Origin: Aphelocoma coerulescens
Lineage: Eukaryota; Chordata; Aves; Passeriformes; Corvidae
DNA length: 64,000 bases
Assembly (NCBI RefSeq): GCF_041296385.1
Contig: NC_091015.1
Location: 53,200,345 to 53,264,344 of the forward strand
Reading direction: 5' to 3'
A program made the position numbers and the translations under genes. Positions within the stretch are counted from its first letter, which is position 1. Each line of letters begins with the position of its first letter. Below the pieces are notes generated by a model. The model was not told where the DNA came from and did no database searches. It saw only the letters and a list, made by a program, of their open reading frames with translations. Below, one piece after another: positions 1 through 13,300 of the stretch.

Positions 1-2476
1 CTAATGGGCAGTAAAGAACACCTGGTAGGACTGTAAAGAAATTTTCCAGCTCTTTGGAGGCATATACTCATGGTGTCCCAAACTCACTTAGATTAGATGG
101 AGTAATTCAGTATTATAAAAGGAATTTTATTGTGAATTTTTTCTCAAAGCTGTATCATCCTGAAGTATTGCAGGATTTCTGTTGTTGTTTCAACACATGG
201 TTTCTATGGGTTGATTCTCACTTGTCATACTGCTTAAGCATCTTAAATGAGAGCTAATGAGAGATCTTGAAAAGGGTTAGATGAATGAAACTCCAGTACT
301 TAGTGAAAAAACATCTGGTTTTCCCCCCTAGAAGTGGAAGAAGCAAGGAAGAGTAGATGTTTCCTACAACTTCTGTGGGTTGTCTTCCTTGTCCTTCTGT
401 CAGCTATTCCCATTAGGAAGGCATAGTCCAGTAGATAGATCACAGACCTCTACACCTGCTAGATGCCAAGGGCAAATCCAGGACAAGCCAGCACTTTTGC
501 TGCTCTCACACCAGGTGTTGTTCCTTACAGAAGAAGGGGAGCTTCATGGAGTCAGAGAGCCAGAGTATGCACAACCTCCCAGTACTGCTCCTGAGTAGGC
601 AGAACTTCAATTTCAGGAACTTTTCTTCCTGTAGAATGATCTTTCGAGTTCACATTTTTAATCTCCCAGAAGCCCTCATCAAATCAGATTTCTCATGACC
701 CTAGCCTGGGGGGCAGGCCAAATGGAGGACATCTAAAATTCAGTCTCACACCTTCTTAAGTCTGGGCTGTCCCATGGTAAGTCAACAAAACTAAGGAACA
801 CTGTGAAAGCTGTGAACCTGTCAATCACAGGCTGGAGAAAAGCCAGAAGGAATCACCAACAGCACCACAATACACATTATTATTTTTCTTTTCCAACTCT
901 CAGTGCTCCTTTGCAGTACTTTGTATTAGTGTAATTTATTTATTTTAAAGTTCTGGGAGGTGTTTTCGAGGATGTGCACGTTTGGATATTTTGTTGCACA
1001 TGGCCAAGAGGCCTTGGAGTAGAGTAAGGGCAGACCTGGATAAGGTCACAGTGTCACAGGCATCATGCTACAAAAGGACAGAGAAACATGAGACAGAAAA
1101 GTGGAGTACTGTGAAACATGTTGGATGAAAATGAGTAGCTGGAAAGTTCAAACCCTTCAGAACACACACGCTTCAGAACTAGGTAGGGAAAAGTTACTAA
1201 ATGTGAAAAGTGGTACTTAGTAGTTTTACTGTCAATCTGATATCAAATGGTTTCAATACAGCTTCGTCTCTGGAGAAACAAAAATTGCTTTAGATGTGCA
1301 ACATCTCATTAGAAGATCTGTTCTACAAACAGCAGTAATTTTCTTATTCCATCCTCTTTTGAATAGTGATCACCTTTCCACCAATTTAGTGGAGCAAGAT
1401 TGAGCTATATATTTTGGCCTATATATCCACAGCATCACACCCAGCCCCAGGAAACCCAGGTGACATCAAATCTGAATATTCCTTAGTGGTTTTTCAGTTG
1501 TATTTGCATCTGACAACATCTCAGCACATGAAACCTAACTGATCTTGTTATGAGTAGATTGCAAAATTTCTTTTTACCAGCTTTACTTTGTGTCAGAACC
1601 CTTGAAACTGAGGAAACAGTGCATCTGCTACCTGCTTTATTCCAAGATTATTACACCTGAAAAGTAGATTGTCATTGACAAGTTTCTGCCTAAAAAAAAT
1701 GTATAATTGAAGAGATGGCACTACCAGCTTGTTATTACTATCCCGTGAATGTAGTGCTCTTATCCAGAACTCTTTCAGTGCATACAAGTGCAAAAATTTT
1801 TGAACGTTGCTTAGTGTCTCCATAGATTCTTTCCTTCACATATAAGAATAGCATAAAGTCTTGTGGTTCAACCCATTAAAAATAAATTTTCATATTTAGA
1901 GAAGACGCACAATGCTTCTGGGTGCTCTGCTGTGTAAAGCTTCTGCAAGCTTTACAAGTGCTTGGGGTGATGCTGGGTGTATTTGTGTCTCTGTTCTGGT
2001 ACTTCTTACAATGATATTTTGGCACCAAGGTTAAAATTTATTTTTGAAATTTTTAGGAAACATAAAAACATGCAATTATATTTTCAGAAGGAAAGGTAGG
2101 ATTAGGAAAATATTTAACATTTTTATTACCCTAAAAAATAAAATCTTTGACGATATCTAGGTTGTGTTTTCCCTGATTTCATGTGTTCTCTTGATTAACT
2201 TTTAAAAATGTGTTTGCAGTAATACTACCTCAATATAAATGTTATTTTTACCCTGTGAATTTTTACTGGGATTTGGAGAGAAGGCTTCCTCAGCAGGAAA
2301 CTGGAGATAAGACTTTTTTTGCTGAAGAGCTTCAGGGTGCCTCTCAATTCCATCAGATCTATTTTACGTGATACCCACTCAAAAATAACCAAACCCAAAG
2401 TTTCCTTATCCTAATTGAGGCTTGTAAGTCATTAGACAGACTTTCAAGAACCAAGACAAAAAAGGTGTAGCTAATG
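1..2476. other. Gene-poor flank beyond the 3' end of the CCR8-like gene
   Basis: No reading frame here looks like a protein family I recognise. All open frames are under about 80 codons and have no domain-like composition. The sequence is AT-rich, unique-looking intergenic DNA. No clear CR1 tail or RNA gene is visible. Confidence 0.5.
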
Positions 2477-2482
2477 TTTATT
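2477..2482 (-). promoter_or_regulatory. Candidate poly(A) signal for the CCR8-like receptor
   Basis: TTTATT on the plus strand reads AATAAA on the minus strand, about 840 nt downstream of the receptor stop codon. The minus strand just beyond it is T-rich, as expected downstream of a cleavage site. Being the end of this 3' UTR is an inference; other hexamers could be used. Confidence 0.4.
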
Positions 2483-3325
2483 CAAAGAAAGCATTTCAAA
2501 ATTGGCAGAAAATAAAGATATTTGGGAAAAGAGACAGAGCCTACTTTGCTACAGGCCATTTTGTGGTGGTTACATTTAGCAGCGAGTGCTGGAGGCACAA
2601 AGTTGGAGGTCCCACAGCTCCGGAGGTGATACAGACCCCTCACCTGCTCTGAGGACAACGTTTCCAAGTGTAGGAACCTCCATGAGTGACCGGTATAGGG
2701 GACACCTGGAGCCATTGCTTTGTTATTTTTGGAGGCATCACTACCAAAGGCTGCTCTGGGCAGCAGCAGTTCCAAGGATTCCAGGGCTGCACCCCTGGGA
2801 CCATCCCACAATAAACAGGGTTCTTAGGGGCTTTTTTGTCTGGGAGCTGAGGCAAAGGGGAAATGGTGACAATGGCTGAGGTGATTCCCTCTTTGCAATG
2901 TGAAGCAGTCCCATGCCTGTCCACTTCCCCACTTTCCAGAGGGGTGTTACACACGTGTCCCAGGGATTCAGGGATTCAGCTTCCACAAGCAGAGCATACT
3001 TGGGGGTGAGGCAGAAGCGATGCTTTTGTCAGAGGAGAAAATAGATACTATGAGAAACACCCTGCTTGCTGAATTGTATTACAAGAGCTCTAAAACTTAA
3101 TTAAAAATTATTCTGTGGCAATGTATGGTCACCATTTTACAAATGCACCGGTGCTCTTGGGAAACCAATGTCACAGCTTCTTATGTGGCAGTTCATAGCG
3201 TATCCCAACAGGAGGCACAGGCATACTGCATCTGCCAGGGAATGCTGCACACATGGTACAACCTCCAGCACCACAGCAGACCTCTGGCCAGCCCCTCACA
3301 CCAGCAGAAGGTGGCTCAGGTGGGC

Positions 3326-4381
3326 TCACAGGGCCCCTGCACTGTCAGACCAGCCAGAGAGCTGGGTGGGTGCTGAAAATGACTGTCCAGCCCCGGCACC
3401 TCCGGCAGGGCTGGAGAGGACATGGCCACAGGACTGAAGGAGTCCTTTAAGATGGGCCTTGAATGTCACGCCAGCGAAGGCGTAAATGATGGGGTTCAGG
3501 CAGCAGTGGATGAAGGAGATGGTTTCTGTCAGCTGCAGGGCCAGTGCTATCTGGGAGCTCGCCTTGCAGTCATTGATGATGTGCAGGCTCTGCAGAGAGT
3601 CGAGGAACAGCGAGATGTTGAAGGGAGTCCAGAAGAGGAAGAAAACAATGACGATGATGAAGATCATCTTGATCGCCTTGACCTTGTTCCGGTTTTTGCA
3701 TTTTTGCAGGTTTTTCAGTATCTGAGTGTAGCAGCAAACAAGGATGCTAAAGGGAATCAAGAGGCCTAAGATGTTGGCTGCAAACTGAGAAGCAACCTTC
3801 CAGGTATTGTCACCTGGGGGGTATGTGGGGACACACTGCAAAGCCTGCTCAACCTCCAGCTCCTGGCTGAACATGATGTTGGGCACAGAAGCCAAGCCAG
3901 CCACCAGCCACAGAATCAAACTGATAATTATGCCATAAGTGGCCGTCCGTATCCTCATGGCATAGACAGCATGGACAATTGCTATGTACCTGTCTACGCT
4001 CATGAGGGTTATAAAGAAAATACCGCTATAAAAACCTGTGTAGTAAATGCCAGCCATTATCTTGCACATGGCATTGCCAAAAACCCACTGGTCGGAAGCA
4101 TAGTGGGCTTGGAAAGGGAGAGGCACAACAAAGAGGAGATCAGAGGCTGCGAGGTTCAGCAGGCAGATATCAGTCATTGTTGTCAGCCTTTTCCTGGTCA
4201 GGAGAACCCAGAGGACCAAGGAGTTTCCCAGGAGGCAGAAGACAAACACGAGGCAGTAAAGAATTGGTAGAAGGAGGGATTTAAACCTGCGGAAATTGTT
4301 TCCTTCGTTGCACGGAGCAGTGTTTTCATCGTATCCATAGTCATATTCTGTTGTGCCAAAGAACTGGCTGGTGGGATTCAT
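3326..4381 (-). CDS. CCR8L: CC chemokine receptor, CCR8-like (seven-transmembrane GPCR)
   Basis: An intact 351-aa class A GPCR, normal length for a chemokine receptor, coded in one exon. The N-terminus is acidic with tyrosines Y13, Y15 and Y17 in DYGYDEN-like context, typical of sulfated ligand-binding tails. Visible landmarks are GN at 52-53 (TM1), LNLAASD at 75-81 (TM2), DRY at 130-132 followed by IAIVHAVYA (TM3/ICL2), FWTPFN at 250-255 (TM6) and NPIIY at 296-300 (TM7). The disulfide pairs would be C24-C272 and C106-C183. The stretches FQxHYxxDQWVFG, ITLMSVDRY and ILGLLIPF resemble CCR8 more than CCR1/2/5 or CCR4, so a CCR8-like assignment is favoured over CCR5. It should bind CC chemokines and signal through Gi in leukocytes. 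The C-terminal tail after about residue 320 is Gly/Ala/Ser-rich and unlike mammalian CCR8. The start is an ATG with G at -3, 9 nt inside the exon. It points away from XCR1. Exact orthology is inferred from motifs, not from a tree. Confidence 0.93.
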   Translation of the reverse strand: MNPTSQFFGTTEYDYGYDENTAPCNEGNNFRRFKSLLLPILYCLVFVFCLLGNSLVLWVLLTRKRLTTMTDICLLNLAASDLLFVVPLPFQAHYASDQWVFGNAMCKIMAGIYYTGFYSGIFFITLMSVDRYIAIVHAVYAMRIRTATYGIIISLILWLVAGLASVPNIMFSQELEVEQALQCVPTYPPGDNTWKVASQFAANILGLLIPFSILVCCYTQILKNLQKCKNRNKVKAIKMIFIIVIVFFLFWTPFNISLFLDSLQSLHIINDCKASSQIALALQLTETISFIHCCLNPIIYAFAGVTFKAHLKGLLQSCGHVLSSPAGGAGAGQSFSAPTQLSGWSDSAGAL

Positions 4382-4390
4382 CTCAGGTAC

Positions 4391-4392
4391 CT
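4391..4392 (-). other. Splice acceptor before the CCR8-like coding exon
   Basis: On the minus strand a pyrimidine-rich run (CTTTCTCTTTCCTGCACAG) ends in AG at 4392-4391, so the coding exon would start at 4390, 9 nt before the ATG. One or more 5' untranslated exons upstream are usual for chemokine receptors. I could not locate them in the next few kilobases. Confidence 0.7.
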
Positions 4393-7300
4393 GTGCAGGA
4401 AAGAGAAAGGGTTAAAAATGTCTGGCTGTCCTGGCACAGCACTCCCATGGTGGCTTCTGCCTCTGTCTGTGCTGTGTTGAGTCTGTGGGTCAGCTTCCAG
4501 GCAGAGGGTGACTAAGAAATGCAGTCTTGGTCTCACTGGGTGGACAAGAACAGCTGTACCACCCAAAGGGCTGCCCTGCAGCCTGCTGATTGCTCCTAAA
4601 CGTGTGTAACTGTGAGCACTGGGATGCTCTATGTTTTCCTGAAACTGCTTTAGACCCAGTGGACCAGCCCCTCATCATTACAATGACAGGGAAAAATTCA
4701 GGTCTCTGAATAGTCATAATGATAAAAAAATTACAGATCCTGCATCAGATCTAAGGTTCTCAATTTTCTTGTGCTCTCTGGGGTGGGGAAGCATTTTGCC
4801 TGTAGCATAAAGACCCTCATAAAAGTGTTTTGCCTGAAGAAGCTGTCACCCAGCAGCATAACCTCATTTTTAGCAGAGCTGATCAGGGCCAGGTACTGGC
4901 ACAGAGTGCAGAGACATGCAAGCTACTTTTCCATGGATGGGTCCAGGACTGCATACAGAAAACTCTGAAGCAACAAGGAGTTCACAGGGCTGCACAGCAA
5001 CACTTGCAGTGCCAAGCTCTGGGCTGCCACTGAGCTCCAGGGCAGCTGGTGAGTAGCTTGCGTGTGCCTTTTGCTACAACACAGCAGTTTAGTGCTCCTG
5101 CCTGTTCTGTCCAGCTTCAGTTTTCTAGTGTAGAGAAAACCAAAACATTAGCAGGAGCGTTTCCTCTCTCTCGTTTCTGAAGAACTGCAATGAAGGCAGC
5201 CTCAAAATAGTAAAATAATCTGACGTGTTCTCCAAGAGTGAGTCCGTGCTTTAGCCAACTTTTTTATTGTTTCAGATGTCAGTTCATGACCCCTATAAAA
5301 GTGGATTGGGTTTCCAGATTTGAGTGTTCACATTTCAAGAGGTGATTCTTTCAAAAGGGTTTGGTTTTTCACTGCTAAGTCTTTTGAAAGTTTATGCTGT
5401 GCTGCACCCATGTTGCACCTGCTTACAGGTTGACCACATCTTGAAAGAGCTTCAAAGACACACAGTTTCCAGGAGGGAAGAATAATTTGTAATAATCACT
5501 GCTGTTAAGATGGAGCAATAATATGAATGGAAGTGATTCATTCTATGGAAGTGGAGGATGTGCTCTCCTGCATTAAAGATTACTGCCTGGGGATACAAAA
5601 AGAGAGAGAACAGGGAAAACTTTTTGTATTGATAAAAAGGAATCACAATTCACCCCTTCTTGCCAGGGTGCCACTTGTGGGGGGAACAGAATGATCTGTA
5701 TATACAGCCCAGAGGAGTGTCAGCGTCCATCCTCTGCTCCAGGTATGGATCCTGCTCATGCCTCACTGACCTGCCTCAGCTCTTCTTGGAGCACAGTTTC
5801 AATTGGCATGCCAATGCAGAGAAAACTGTTACAAATACAGCATTCAACCTCACAGAATTCCTTGTTCAGAAATAACAAATAATGTGAGAAAGGCCGTGTT
5901 GCATTGATAGTGTAATTCTCTACTGTATTGAGCTCTTAGCTGTATCTAGGACATCTGCATTATTAATTTTAACTTTTTATAAGGCATAAACCTTTAAATA
6001 TGAAGTTACTGAGTCACTAGATAATGGCTCTTCTTGCAGCAACCCGCAACAGGTAGAAATATTTCCTGCTAATGGTTTTGATGTATGAAACTGACACGCT
6101 GTGACTAAGTGATGCAGCACTGGCTCACTTTTCTTAATTGCCTGTCTAGGACCTCTTAAAAGCAGTTTGTAGATTCAACTATCAAAACTAAAAAACATTC
6201 CAAAAATAATGCATACGGTGTTATAGATCCATCTATCTATAAGTATGAAGATAGATATGTAGAGATACATATATCTAGATTTATAGATATAAAGCATCTA
6301 CTTCCAGCAATATTCAAGTGTTTCTCCTGGGTTGAACAGAGACCAGAGATGTTCTGCTTCCGATCCTTACACCATTAATACCTTTAACAGCTCCCAACCA
6401 GGGCACAGCATTTTCCATTTTCTCCCTTCTCCACATCACTCAGCAGAACAGTCAAACTGAAAAAGCAGTTTTACGGAGGGTATCAAGGGAAAGGTAGCTG
6501 CTGCAGGTCCCCTGGTTGGCACAGTGAGTGCACTGATAGCACATCGAATATGGATGGACTTTACCTTTGGTAGCAAGATGCCTCTACTCTCTCAGACGGC
6601 CCTGGTCCCCTTCTGCTTGTCCCCTGCTGCTCAGGCTCAGGGTTTTCCAGGAGGTTTAGTTCACCTTCACTTCACTAGTGCAGAGAGCTGAGATTTGGTG
6701 ATATGAGGGTGTCGGATGGGCACCTGCCAGATACAGAATAGGCTTGGAGGCAAATAGAAGATTTTGTATCTGTGGTAAACAGGAAAAGAGTGAGAGGGCT
6801 ATCGAGCACCTTCTGCGAAACGAGTAGCAAATACATCGCTTTTTTAACACGGTAATGCGTAGCACTCCTTTTAATGTGTTTGCTAAACCCCCCTTCTTCA
6901 CAGCCACCCCTGTGAAGTGGGTTTTAAGTGAAAAACTTAAAAGTTCAGATACCTCCATCACAGGAGACATGCTAATAAATTTGCAGCTTTTCACAGAGGC
7001 TGATACGGAATTTCCTGGTCGCATTGTTTTAGTTTTTCAGTTTCTTCAGCTGATAACAACTTATATACTGCAGTCTAATTATATCCCTCCCAATTAAAAA
7101 CTTACTAGCTTTTTGAGCAAAATAAGAAATCATGGCTAATGATACCACTCTGCCATAATTTTTTAAGCAGTTCTTGTATTCAAGTATTTCAGTTTCTTTG
7201 CTACCTTGGCATTTTTCAAGTTTATTTTAGTGACTTGAGGATGGAAAAGGGCAAAATATTCAAACAAAGACAGGCTTGAAATTTTTTATTTTATTCAATT

Positions 7301-10300
7301 GCTTTAAATTACGTATGTTTAGTGGAATACTGTAAATTGTGGTGTTTCATAAGTCAGGCAAATGATACACTTTTTATCCATTAATCTCAACAGGCACCAT
7401 TTTCCTGATTTTAAGAACATGGGGAATGCCAGAGGTTCACTCAAGAGCCCCCAGACAAGCATGGGGCAGATCCAAAACGACTTTTACTGACGTTATTCAC
7501 ATGTTCTTTGTTTGCAGCTCCAACCCAAAGCACCTTTACAGTTGCTGGTTGTCGCATAAGTGAGTAGTGATAGAGAGTCTGAAAGAGAAGAAAAGCTAAA
7601 TACTGCAAGCAGAAAAGTGAGAAAATAGTCTGGGGGGAAAAAGGAGTAGTGTAATGAAGGATCTGGCACTAGTCAGCAGCACAGTCAGAAAAAACAGACC
7701 TGTCCCATGAGGTCTTCTACATGCTCTCAGTGACCAGGGCATCACCCTGCCTCCAAGTACCCAATTGGTCTTATTACACAAGAGAGACTAGCTCCTCTTA
7801 TTCTGCTTATTTTTTTTCAGAACTAAGTTTTGAATATTGTTGCAACAGAACTTTATTTTATTGTATTCTCTAGATACTAATTATATGATTAATAATATGT
7901 CAGTAGTATGTCCTGGTGTTACAGACACACAGTATGACATAATGCAGCTTTATTCTATTTAGGTTTATTTATATTTGTTTAGAAATCAATAAGGTCAGCT
8001 TTCATTATTTCTTAGAAACAAAACATTAGTAAATTAAAGATGCCTCCTCTTCCATCATATGCTTTTTTGCATTAGTTTAGTAGATAAGTTATTAACACAT
8101 ATAAAGAAAAAAAATAGTTTGACATGAAACCAATAAAAGAATAAAACATTTCTGCATTTTAAAACATTAGTACATGTTATAAAATTGAAAAAAATTTTGT
8201 ATTTTTTCCTGAGTTATTTTCTGCTGCACAAATTATGATCTTGCAAGAAGATTTCAGTTCATTCAAAATGCATATTTTTAAATTGGGAAATCTTCCAGCT
8301 GTGTATTTTCACCATCCACAATCCTGCACAGACAGGCAAAGGGAGGCATGAAGCTGGAAGAAGCAGTAGGGAAACATCAAGGAAATGCTGCATGTGTTGG
8401 AGAAAGTTGGAGCAAGCAAGAAAATGGAGACAACCTAAAAGGCAAGGAAAAGAGCTTGAATTCAAGAGAACAAAAGCTAAGAGAGAAGTGAGTAGGCCTG
8501 GTGACTGATATGGCTGGAGGATGGCTGGGCTGGCTGCTGTATTTTGGGCAGGCCAAGGCAGCTTGGTAATAAGGAGAGCAAGGAAAAAATTGTGGTGGTG
8601 CCAGTGTTCTGGAGGAAAACAGTAGAATTATGGAGTCTGATGCTCTGCTGTGTTTTGGGAAGTGATATACAGGTGTGACCCTACCTGTCTTTCAGAAAGG
8701 TTTATGTGCCTGCTCTGCTTCTGGGGTGGTTGGTGTTCCTAACACACAGCCAGAACCTGAGCTTTTCTCAGCAGAGAAAGAGAATTAATGAAAGAAAGCA
8801 GAGGATGTGATTTGTCAAAAGCAGTGAAAGGAATGGAGTGGAGATGGGTTTAGGAAAGGTGCTGTTTCTGACTGGCAGGTATGAGGGTAGGTGGGAGGGA
8901 AAACCCACAGGGGTAGGCTTGGGAACTGAAAAGACGGAAATTACGATGTTGGCTGAAAAAGTGATAATTATGATGATGAAAACTAATAGGAGAAGTCTGT
9001 GTTGGGGGACAGGGAAGAATCACAGACAGATTTTATTCTTCTCCCCATGTTGAGCCCTACTGGCTCTCCTGCAGGTAACCCAAGAGGAGCATGGACAGGC
9101 AGAGCCCTGCTGGGCTGAAGGGCAGTAGAGATAAATAACTACCAGTGTGTTCACAGACTGGGGTTCTGCAAGATGCAGGTGTGCTGAACTCCCCTTGAAA
9201 GCTCAGAGGAAGGTATCTGGTGGAGAGAGAAGGAGAGGTACACATTTCCAATTTTCTTCATATCAGCTATAGGCTAGGCTTGTATCTGTCCTGACACTTT
9301 TTCAGTCTGTGAGTAGCAAGCCCCTCTGAGTTACACAGGGGCCATGCAGTCAAACCTGGATTTTCTACCAAGCCAACACACAGCCCTTTGTAGTTCACCT
9401 ACAAAGAAACAAAGAAAATGTGGTAAACCAGCAAGAGGTGGTAAGATGGGAACACACAAGTTAAAGGTCACCTGCATCTGAAAGTGCTAAACTCAAACAG
9501 AAGGAGGTGCAGAGAGGCTGTGAGGTGGGAGGATGAGCAGTGCAAGGGCTCAGTGTGGTAAAGCAAGGTCGTGGAAGGGATACATTTGCTACATACAGAC
9601 AAGCCAGTGAGGACACAGCCAGGGGAAAAGAGGATTGTCTCACCTTACAAAGAGTACAGCCATACCACAGCAATATTTACCCCCTTGGGCTCAAGTGAGT
9701 TTGCTGCTGGGGCACTGGGGCTGTGGAGCAGGCTTGCTGTGGGAGGAGAGCCAGCCAGCTGGTGTAGAATGGTCCTGGGTTAAATGTCTGAAGGGGACGC
9801 ATGACCCAGGGGCTCTCATAGCCAGGGACAGGACAGCAGGCACCAGGCAATCCTTCCCAGGGACTCAGGATGTTCCCAAGGTGCTGGGTGGGAGCTGAGG
9901 AGCAAGAAGGTCTCAAATCTATTTGTTAAGAGCCTGTGCAAAACCCACCCCAGATCTTCCTTCTCCAGCAGCCCTGACTGCTGCCCTGCAGTGTCCCTCC
10001 AGTTCAATTTTAGCTGGTCCCTAATACCAGGGCTAGCAATGTCTCTCCATACTCTGGTGGCATCTCCTGTGAGAGAGAAATACCTTACAGCAAAACAGAG
10101 ACAACTGGTTGTGGGTATCTCTGGTGCTCCAGCCTATGGCCAGTTTGGGTCCATGGAGCCACTCAGGACTGTGAGCTACAGGAGGGAAGAGCCATATGGC
10201 ATCACCGCTTTGTGAAAAGGCTGATGGAGGCAGTCCCCACTCAAGTTAAAAAACATAGCAAAATGTTGTATCAGGAGCTTTGTTTTGTCTTCCCATGTTT

Positions 10301-13300
10301 TGGCAGTGGCCGTCAGGGCCAGCCTGCATGGGCCACTGCAGCCCCAGAAAGATGGCAGGGCTGGGGAGTCTCCAGTGTCTGTGCACCACACTGCTCATGC
10401 TTCCCCTTTAGCTGCTGCCATTCCTTTATTTACACTCGAAGTTGCAGTTTCTGCTGTTTTGTGTTCTGTCAGAAAAGTTGCTTCAGTGGGGAAAAAAGCC
10501 CAGTGCAACCCTTCCTGTAGCTGAAGACACTGTCAGCCCAACCTGTCAGAGTAATGCAGACTTAAACTCCTCCAAACTACTCAGAGCCCCAAGGTCAGGG
10601 AAGAGATGCTTCACTGAAGCCCTATGTTACATGGAAAGGCTATGGCAAGTGCTGCAACCAAAAGGAATCTTGCTGTGAGACAAACAGCATGGCCACATCT
10701 CCAGCTCCTACAGCCAGAAACCTTCACTGGCAGTGGAGACTCCCCATGCACACCAGCTCAGCCTCTGACATCAGCCCCAGAGGGTTTCCTTATCCTGTGC
10801 CTTCCCTGCAGCTCCTCAGCCTGGAGGAGATGGTCAGCTTAGCTGCTGCAAAACCCCTATGCCTGCTCTTGTAGGAACCTCTCCTTCCTCCTACAGACAG
10901 TCTAGATTAATTGAGTTTGAACACAGAAAGGAAACTGTAGTTGCCACAGAAGGCAGCACCAGCAAGAGCTTGCTTTGGCCTCAGGAGTGTCAGCCACAAG
11001 CCCTGGTATTGCTCTTGTTGTTCGCTACGGAGGATGGGAGGCAGCTTTCTGACACCATGGCACAGGCTCTGGTGTTGGGGTAGCAGCCATTAGGAACATA
11101 TGGGAATAAAAGCAGAGTGAGAGAGCCTACCTGGTAGGGTATTTTCCTAGAAAAGGAGAAGTATTTCCTGGATCTGCTCACTGCCATAGCACCACCTGGA
11201 AAGTGCAGGACACGTTTACCTCAATGCGATGTTCAGCTTCCACCTATCTCAGAGCTGTGGTAACCAGCCAAGTCAGGTGCTGTTCTCCAGAAAGATCACT
11301 TTCTTCTGCCTTTGCTCAACAGCAAAATAAAAGAAGCTTCTTAGTCAAAAGGAGGCCTTTCCCTTTCAGATCTGCTCTCACGTTACATCTCAGAGGGCTT
11401 ACTGTGTCATATTGGAAGAGGGAAGAGATGACTTAGGTCAGCAGAGGAAAACAGACGATTAACTGCAACAGGGGTTATGGGATGTTCAGAGATGCTGGGT
11501 TGTTCAGCTAAAATGCCTTGCAAAATACCAGCAGTCATCACTGTTGGTGAGAAAAACAATGAGGACAGCTCAGTTTTGCAGAAGGTAGAGGTGGGGGGGT
11601 CAAGGTGAGCATGTCCTCTGCAGTGTGGCAGGTAGCACTTTGATGAATGTCCCACCCCAGATTCCTTCTCCTGGAAATCCCTCTGTCCCAACAAACCTCT
11701 TCCAGGTGTCTCTGCTTCCTGTATGGACCAGCAACTGCCCTTCCCCAACTGCAGCACCCTCAGTGAACTCCTTGCACCCATCTTCCTTAGGGCAGCAGGG
11801 ATGGGCAAGGGGGACACTGAGCCCTGGATGTGCAGGGCTTGGAGTCCCCTATGAGGTACAAGAGGAAACGCCACACAGAAGCTATCTTTTGAGGAATCCT
11901 TGCCTGTTTTGGTTATTTTCACAATGTTTGGGTCCATCAGCATCAGCTATCAAAACACCATCTTAGCAGGACCGCATTATCTTAACAAGAATTCATTTCA
12001 TACGACCACTTCCAGTGTAGAGGTAAAAATATGTCATATGGCAGAATGGTTCATTTCCTTTTCTCAATGAGAATAACATATTTGTATGATCATGTACAAA
12101 GGGCGGGGTGAGACTTTGTGACCAGGTAAGATTCTGAGTGATGGATTTTTTTGACATCAAAAAGGTGTATTTTTGTTGACTAAAATATCTCTGAAGGTGC
12201 CAAGTTGTTTGAGGAGAGGATTTTCCCCCTCCAAATCTAGGGGGGAAAAAAAGAACAATTGCAATACTTTGTTCTGAGAAGTCCCAGACAAAACACTGCC
12301 ATTTGTCATTTTCAAATATAGCATTTTTTTATAAATAACCTCTTCTTCTAACCTTTCTTCCTCAAAAACAAGCAGACTTCAAAGCTTCAAAAACTTTCCA
12401 TTAGAACTAAGATGTGTCTGTTGTGCTGATAGCAGGCAGAAGTTTTCATTTCTCTTTTCAGCTTGATCAGCAAAAAAATTGACAGCCTCCACTGAAATGT
12501 GGAGTTGTATTACCGTAACAAAGCGTTTGTCTATGCAGACATGTACAAATGTGCACAGGAAAAACCTATTTGGCATTGTTCTGGCTCTCTCTCCTGCAGC
12601 AGATGCTCCGTGCAATAAAAAAGGCTGTGAGCCAGAGAATCCTCCAAAAACTGTGGCTGAGTTTGTGTGGGAGAAGCAGCTGGAGGTATGTGGTGAGGCT
12701 GGACCAGCTCACTCTGCTCCACGGTCTGCTTTTCACTGCCAGCACCGAAGCCACAAGGATTATGGCTCTGACAGCTGCAGCCTTGCACAATCGTTTGGTT
12801 TCACCCAAGCAGAAATCAGTGCGTTGCAAAACTCCCAGCACAGTAACTCATTCATAGCAGTGTCAGCAGTGAGTGGAATTTCTCCCCCCGGCGTTACGAG
12901 AGGGTAATTGTGGGACACAGAGGAGTAAAATACAGCTCTTGCGGATGGAGTCTTTGAGAACAAAAATCTTCTCTATCTGTCCCTTACTTGACGCTTATTT
13001 TTCTCACCCTGCAGCACTTAGGTTTTTAAACCTTTGCTGTCCCAAACCTTTGGTTCACCAGTGCACAGACACCTCTCAGATTTGCATCTGACAGTGCTTT
13101 GGCCAAAGGTGGAGAGCAGAGAAGGCTGCAAGCAAGAATCAGTTGGAACAGAGAAATCACAGAACGCCGGGCTGCATGGAACACTGGGAGATCCTGGAGT
13201 CCGTCCCCTGTCTTGAAGGCAGGGGCAGAGTCCCACTGTTACTCCTGCTATGCAGTTGTTCAGCCTGCTCCTACAGCCCCTGCTTTCCCCCAGCTTCTCC

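Noticed and set aside
11407..11943. 178-codon minus-strand open frame
   Set aside because: No domain, signal or exon context that I can see, and nothing resembling a known family. This length is expected by chance in 64 kb.
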